A stretch of DNA of 64,000 nucleotides, from positions 31,402,501-31,466,500 of the forward strand of contig CAMQGK010000052.1 of the NCBI GenBank assembly GCA_947000775.1, read 5' to 3'. Shown here one piece after another: positions 58,903-64,000 of this stretch. This stretch comes from Pterois miles (Eukaryota > Chordata > Actinopteri > Perciformes > Scorpaenidae). The stretch's first letter is position 1. Every line of letters begins with the position of its first letter. The translations under genes and the position numbers were made by a program. The notes below the pieces were generated by a model, which saw only the letters and a program-made list of their open reading frames with translations, did no database searches and was not told where the DNA came from.

Positions 58903-61900
58903 GCTTAGCTCTCAGAGACATGGAGGGGCATGAGGAGGAGAGACTGTGTGGGAGATGGAGGGTGGCCTGCGGCTTGTACAGTTACAATATGAGGGATGTC
59001 TTCACATGGTGAGTACTGGTGACAGTTACTGACTGAACATTGGCACAGAAGACCTTTTGACATGTCACAGAAGGAAAAGCACAGGTGTAATAAAAAATGA
59101 TGGCTGCAGTCGGTTTAAGTTTTTCCAGGTATTGTTCCTGCTGGCTCACTGCCACACCGCCATTGCTTAATATATAATAAATAAAGAGATTTATTTGGTA
59201 ATGTTATTAATAATGCTTGTGCTTTCTGTACTCTGACAAATTAATGTCTCAGCTGAGAAAACGGCACAGAGTCAAGCTACCTACACACACACACCATATA
59301 TTTATTATACTGCACTTATGTTCATTATTTTTTTTAATCTCATAAACTACATTTCCAGTCTGTTTTGCTCTATGCATACCATGTACATCAGCCTGTATTT
59401 ACAATGTAAAAGGGACAAAAGGTGGCACTTTATTATAACCATCATTTATAAATAATTAAATAATTATTGACTATTTTGCTGTTAACAAACAATGAAATGA
59501 TAATTAATACATACCTTTTTATTACATGTATTTATAATTAAAAATAGTATAACATTTAAATATGTATTTCCATATTATTATTATTTATTAGTAATACATA
59601 AAATTACAAATTATTAGTAATGCTATAATTTGTTATTTTCAGTAGTTTGTGTAATATGAAATAATAGTTTGTAAATGATATATTGTAATAGCTGTAAGAG
59701 ATTAATTCTGATTAATTAGTAAACTATTAACAGTTTATTGTTGCACACATTATTATATTTTATATACAATATTACTTATTTGTTGATGATTACCAAATGA
59801 TTTGTAAACTTTTAATAAATTGTTTGTAAAACATCTATAAACATTACACCGATAAATGGACCAGAAACAAATTAACAAGTATTAACTATCTAAATAATGT
59901 TTATAGATGCTTTACAAAGTATTTATTAACCATTAACAAAGTTTCATATATACAGATCTATGTAATGTTTAAAGATGTTTTACAAACAATTTAAAAGTTC
60001 ACAATTTAATATCTTAATCATTAACAAATACTTCATTGATTATCATTTAATTACCAGACAAAAAGAAGTGCAGTGAAACTCGTTCTGCCTAAAACAGCCA
60101 CCTTCTTTGAAGCGAGGTTCAACTGTATGATAACTTTATGTTAAGACGTTAATACACAGCATGTTATAATGTCTCCATGTGGTTCGACACCAGAGAAAAA
60201 GAAGGTTGTGCTTTGCTGTTATTTAAAGTGAGACACGACAGGCAAAAAACATCATCAGACGAGTGGAAAGAAAACACTCAAAATGCACATTTTGGTGTTT
60301 ATTTTACGGTTTGCGTCTGTAGATTTCTCCTAAATTCACCCAAAGTTACCATTAGTTAATGCCTCATTTGCATATTTCAACATAACATTTCAGAAAACTT
60401 TGAATAAAAATTAAATAATTGTCTTATTGTCAGTACTCAACTGGGGAAGTCTCATGGTGACGTCTGTTAGTTGTTTTTTTTTTTTTACCTGTAGTGTGTT
60501 TACACTACATATCTTTAAAGGACGTTTGTCTCCTCTACTTCAGCAGCACTGTTTCATTCCTGTTTATAATCTGAAGGGTTTACAGAGAGGTTGTTCAAAT
60601 ATCATTCATAGCCTGATTTATTCAACATTTTATTCCAAAAAAACATGATGAAAAAGGATTTTTTTCTATGGCTGATGACAGTATTTTCTAATGTGTCACC
60701 AAAATGAAAAAAAAATTGCACCTGGCTTCATCCAGAGTTCAAATTTCTGTTTTAGAAATCTGTGAAAGTAGCACATAGTAAATATGATAATGCATCATTT
60801 GCATATTTAAGCAAAACATTCCAGAAAACTTGTAAAACAAAAAATAATTGTCTTAACATCTTAGGCCCTACAGGGTGCTGGAAGGTGTGGTTTCCCTAGA
60901 CAGAAATATCCAAAATAAATCAAGGATAGCTCCACAACTACCAGGTCTATCTGCATGATCCTGGTCTCTGTGGATAGGTAAGACCCCAGAGAATTCAGCC
61001 CCAATGTCAGTAACACTGTGACTGTTACTATGCCTGAGTAAACTGTGCTGAACCAAAGGGAAAAATAACATTTTTATCCTTACCTAAAATTCTAGATTAG
61101 ACAGTGGATACCACCATTATATCAGTGATGCCATGCACAGAGATGCCACTGAATTCATTCAGCAACTGCTTGACTACAACTGAGTCAAAGCAGATATAAA
61201 TAACAGAAAGCACATAGACTCTACAAAGGTTTTAGTGAGGATACCCAGTGTGCCAAATGGGTTTTCTCCGGCTCTTAGGCTGCAACTAAAACCGGGAGAC
61301 CAGACGAGGTTTCAAATGGTAAAAGGCATTTATTTATTAAACTAACGATACAAAAATGTGGAAAGTCAGTAATCAGTAATGTAGGCATGTGTGGGTGTGT
61401 GAAAATGTCTGTTACAAACAAAACCAAAACTGTGCCAGCCAAGGAAGAGAGAGCCTCAGTGGGACGGTTGGGAGCTTTTATATCCTGGCCACACCGAGCC
61501 CAGGCGTGGCTCATCAGCCCGACGACCCTCCACCCTGCAAAACAAAGAAGAACCAGCAACAGGACACCTAGTGGAGTGGAGGGGTCGTCACACTGGCTAT
61601 AAAATACGACTGATATCCACTACAGGAGGCTATGTGCACACAATGGAGTCTTTGGCCATGATGCTTACCCTCTGCATTATCACATTCTACCATTGTGCAC
61701 AGTAGAAAATCAATGAAAAAAAACATCTAAATTGAATAATTTTGACTCCAATTGGAGTAGTTTTATTATAATACTGAAATACAATCAAGTAAAACTTAGA
61801 TAATAACAAATAAGATCGATAACAATATAAATAAAGTCAAAAATAAATAACTAAAATATCGAAATCATTATCAAACAAACATTGTTTGGACCAAATACAC

Positions 61901-64000
61901 TTGGATTGTTGTTTTCGTAGTTTTAAGGCCTCGTTTTTTTAGGAACTATTCAGAAAACAGACCACCATATTATTTTATGAAGTTTTTAAAGGCAGAGTTT
62001 TAACACACAGCTCAGGTACTGGGTCTGTTGGTTAAAAGAGGTTAATGTTCGTAATTGGCTGGTGAAGTTTCATGGTGATATCTGTTAGTTAAAATGTTTG
62101 CCCTATTCACCTGAAGTGTGTAGTGGTTTAACTTGTCACCCTGTTGCAGTGATGTAGAAGTGTACTCCAGGGTGTTGTTGGGTTGGGTGGGGTTATGGGT
62201 GCTATTAGGCACCTTTCCAACCCCACCCAGGTGAACACTGGAATGTAGACTGACTTGCAGATCGAGAGCATTGCCTCCAGACTCCCTTACATGATCGTGA
62301 TGAGTCTGACAAAGAGCCAACAGGTGGGGCTATTATGATTGGATTATAATACATAGGTGTTGACTGGGGATGGGAAAGGTTCGTGTAAAAATCCAAACCG
62401 TTTGGTTCGCTAGTCACGGTTCAGGTCGTTTATGTATCGTTCGGTTCATTTAAAATAGGTTATGAGGCCGATTGTGTATTTTTTTTCATCCCGTTTATTG
62501 TCACACTAGAGATCAAGAGCTATGGAAAGAGGCTGGGACACGGCGGACAGGAACATGAGGTTCCTTATGTTAGCCTTGTCTACTGTTGTTCAGGCAATCA
62601 GTTGACTTATTTTGGCAAATAAATGAAAAACTGTTCAAATTGAAATAGGAAATTGGCTTCTTTGCTGTATCGTAAATGTACCGAACCGAAAACCGTGACC
62701 CCAAACCGTGATATGAACCGAACCGTGAATTGTTATGGATGTTATTATGAACCGTCTCACCCCTAGCGTTGACCCATGATGCTCTCCCCGACCCTCCAGG
62801 CGTCTGCTGAAGACCATCATCATGGGGCAGGTCTTGTCCCTGCTCATCTGTGGGACGGCGGTGAGCTGTCAGTACCTGGCAGTCGCCGGGGTGGAGACGC
62901 CGATGCTGCAGAGCTTCCTCAACTACGTCCTGCTGCTACTCGTCTATACGACCATCCTCAGCACCCGCAAAGGTCGGCACATCTGGACTACTAATGCTCC
63001 CTTTTTACCACTCAGTTACTTTTTAACCTGCATTAATTGTTTTGGTATCACTTCATTTTACAGTGCCGCAAATTTCATGGTAATTAATGATAGTTAGCAA
63101 GTATTTTTCTTTGGAATTACTGCCAAATTACCCCGATATTTATCGAAATTTACTTTATTGTAAACAGTATTTAATAATTATATTCTGCTATTTCCCAATA
63201 GATGGTAATTTCTTTAATACATTTCCAGGAAAAGAATACAAAGTTAACTGATATGTTTTATTTCCACGTCTGTCTATAAATAACACAATACTACCACTTT
63301 ATTTTTCTTTTGGAAAAACTCCTCCTCATTCCTCCTCTTCATTAAACTTGATATTTTTCTACAGGTGACAGGAACATCATCCAGATTTTAAAAACCAAGT
63401 GGTGGAAGTATTTGGTGATGGGTCTGGCAGATGTGGAGGCAAACTATGCAGTTGTGAAGGCCTACCAGTTCACCACCCTGACTAGTATACAGGTAACAGG
63501 AAACCATCATGAGTTCAGTGGGCTGGAGGTGTGAACTGGTGTGAACAGGACAGTGACCTGCTCAACTCTGAGTTAAAATCATTATCATATTAACAAAAAA
63601 CATTAGTGAGAAAAGTCCATCACAATCTCCTCCAGCCGTTGACTAATTCTCTAAAAACCAAAGATATTTAGTATTTTAAATGGAAAATACCAGTAATTTA
63701 TGAGGGAAATGTCTTTATTTTTTGATTTTTGGTTTATTTCTGACAATGACTGATATTTAACTTCAGGACATCACATCGCAGTACTGAAGTAAATAATGTG
63801 ATGGTATCAAATCTGGAGATAAGTGAATCGTCCCAGGCCAAGTCAATATACAGTTAGTCACTGTGTTGTTACTGTGTTTTCCAGCTGCTGGACTGCTTTG
63901 TGATCCCGGTGCTGATGGTTCTGTCCTGGTTCTTCTTAAAGACCCGCTACAGACTGGTTCACTTTCTAGCCGTGATGGTGTGCTTGTTGGGGGTGGGGGC
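58903..64000 (+). CDS. slc35f2: Solute carrier family 35 member F2, partial (first four coding exons; continues past right edge)
   Basis: SLC35F2 is a multi-pass transporter of the drug/metabolite transporter superfamily. The human protein imports the drug YM155 and has been reported to carry queuine/queuosine. Four exons give residues 1-168: a short cytosolic N-terminus (start 58920), TM1 (about residues 36-58), TM2 (about 66-85), KTKWWKYLVMGLADVEANY with TM3 and the pore-lining helix, then TM4 (about 131-149) and the start of TM5. The matches VFTWxLLKT, TPMLQSFLNY, WWKYLVMGLADVEANY and LLDCFVIPVLM identify the family. Exon 1 starts at a 3' splice site (58903), so a non-coding upstream exon is expected. 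Orientation is head-to-head with cul5, as in tetrapods. Teleosts also have an slc35f2-like paralog, so the exact paralog is uncertain. Confidence 0.92.
58920..59008 (+). CDS. slc35f2: slc35f2 coding exon 1 (residues 1-30)
   Basis: Reads MEGHEEERLCGRWRVACGLY, ends MRDVFT and two bases of Trp30, with a GTGAGT donor at 59009. A TCTAG acceptor precedes it at 58902. No in-frame stop lies between the acceptor and the ATG, so an upstream start in a preceding exon cannot be excluded. The N-terminus is poorly conserved in the family. Confidence 0.85.
61100..61870 (-). repeat. Dispersed repeat, copy interrupted by a solo LTR
   Basis: Reverse-complement copy of 35,500-35,950. Outside the insertion the two copies align in order; the copy at 35.5 kb gives the empty site. 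Confidence 0.55.
61268..61592 (-). mobile_element. Probable solo LTR of a Gypsy-type retrotransposon
   Basis: On the minus strand it starts TGTGACGACCCC (61592 downward), has TATAAAAG at 61475-61482, AATAAA at 61333-61338, and then a GTCTGGTCTCCCGG region before its end. Promoter, then poly-A signal, in that spacing is LTR-like. The flanks CCGGCT and CTGGCT could be a decayed duplication. The right-hand end does not show a clear CA, so that boundary is approximate. No internal gag/pol is adjacent. Confidence 0.6.
62365..62765. mobile_element. hAT-like MITE, 401 bp
   Basis: Ends TGGGGATGGGAAAGGTTCG and GAACCGTCTCACCCCTA are approximate inverted repeats. GTGTTGAC (62357-62364) and GCGTTGAC (62766-62773) flank it, 7 of 8 identical. 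The interior has the reiterated ACCGAACCG / CGGTTC words typical of this sort of palindromic MITE. Confidence 0.65.
62800..62972 (+). CDS. slc35f2: slc35f2 coding exon 2 (residues 30-88, TM1-TM2)
   Basis: Reads RLLKTIIMGQVLSLLICGTA, then TPMLQSFLNYVLLLLVYTT, ending STRK plus one base of Gly88. The acceptor is CCTCCAG. The donor that keeps phase is GTCGGC, a poor match to consensus. A hAT-like MITE ends only 34 bases upstream. Confidence 0.92.
63365..63492 (+). CDS. slc35f2: slc35f2 coding exon 3 (residues 88-130)
   Basis: Reads DRNIIQILKTKWWKYLVMGL, then ADVEANYAVVKAYQFTTLTS, ending IQ with a GTAACA donor. The acceptor is TTTCTACAG. The leading GT completes Gly88. Confidence 0.95.
63885..64000 (+). 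CDS. slc35f2: slc35f2 coding exon 4, truncated by window end (residues 131-168)
   Basis: Reads LLDCFVIPVLMVLSWFFLKT, then RYRLVHFLAVMVCLLGVGA, with a TTTTCCAG acceptor. It is open to the last base of the window. Confidence 0.94.
   Translation, partial: MLDCFVIPVLMVLSWFFLKTRYRLVHFLAVMVCLLGVG

Larger units (their letters stand above)
59009..62364. other. slc35f2 intron 1, repeat- and AT-rich
   Basis: From 59,400 to 60,060 it is very AT-rich, with repeated TTTGTAAAACATCTATAAAC and TTATTAACCATTAACAAA motifs. Then come a dispersed repeat interrupted by a solo LTR (61,100-61,870) and a hAT-like MITE at the 3' end. No exon is seen. Confidence 0.55.

Noticed and set aside
62635..62994. ORFs overlapping slc35f2 exon 2 and the MITE
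   Set aside because: Alternative frames; only the frame giving the SLC35F2 transmembrane sequence joins exon 1 and exon 3 in phase.

Overview
This is vertebrate nuclear DNA, almost certainly from a teleost fish and probably a percomorph. The evidence is three recognisable intron-rich vertebrate genes, low coding density, abundant fish-type transposable elements (Tc1, hAT-like MITEs, LINE 3' ends with TCTTA pentamer tails, tRNA-derived SINEs) and many microsatellites. No bacterial-style operons, rRNA, genuine tRNA or CRISPR array is present. All gene models below were built by reading exons and splice sites by eye and comparing them with family knowledge; no database was searched.

Layout. (1) About 1-32,500, minus strand: the 5' part of calpain-5 (capn5). 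Two coding exons are visible (17,160-17,324 and 2,745-2,876, residues 1-99, including the catalytic Cys81). They are separated by a 14.3-kb intron, and the gene runs off the left edge. A CpG-rich block at about 31,680-32,530 looks like its promoter and 5'UTR exon. An unidentified open exon-like ORF lies on the opposite strand at 4,246-4,494. (2) 32,530-38,950: intergenic, filled with repeats. (3) 38,952-55,655, minus strand: a complete cullin-5 gene (cul5). It has 19 coding exons, all joining in phase with GT-AG introns to give exactly 780 codons plus stop, and the NEDD8-acceptor lysine is present. (4) 55,700-58,900: the divergent intergenic space. (5) 58,903-64,000, plus strand: the first four coding exons of slc35f2 (residues 1-168), running off the right edge.

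The cul5/slc35f2 head-to-head order matches tetrapods, where RAB39A lies between them. No RAB39A coding sequence is visible here. The three genes are not functionally linked: a cysteine protease, a ubiquitin-ligase scaffold and a membrane transporter.

The rest is mostly repeats. The best supported are four copies of a tRNA-derived SINE with 9-13 bp target-site duplications, a 632-bp foldback MITE bounded by TTAA, a decayed Tc1 element, a solo LTR nested inside another repeat, and a hAT-like MITE that landed just upstream of an slc35f2 splice acceptor. I did not find a new multi-gene system. The most interesting items are the SINE family, the unidentified exon, the promoter palindrome shared by capn5 and cul5, and the missing rab39a.
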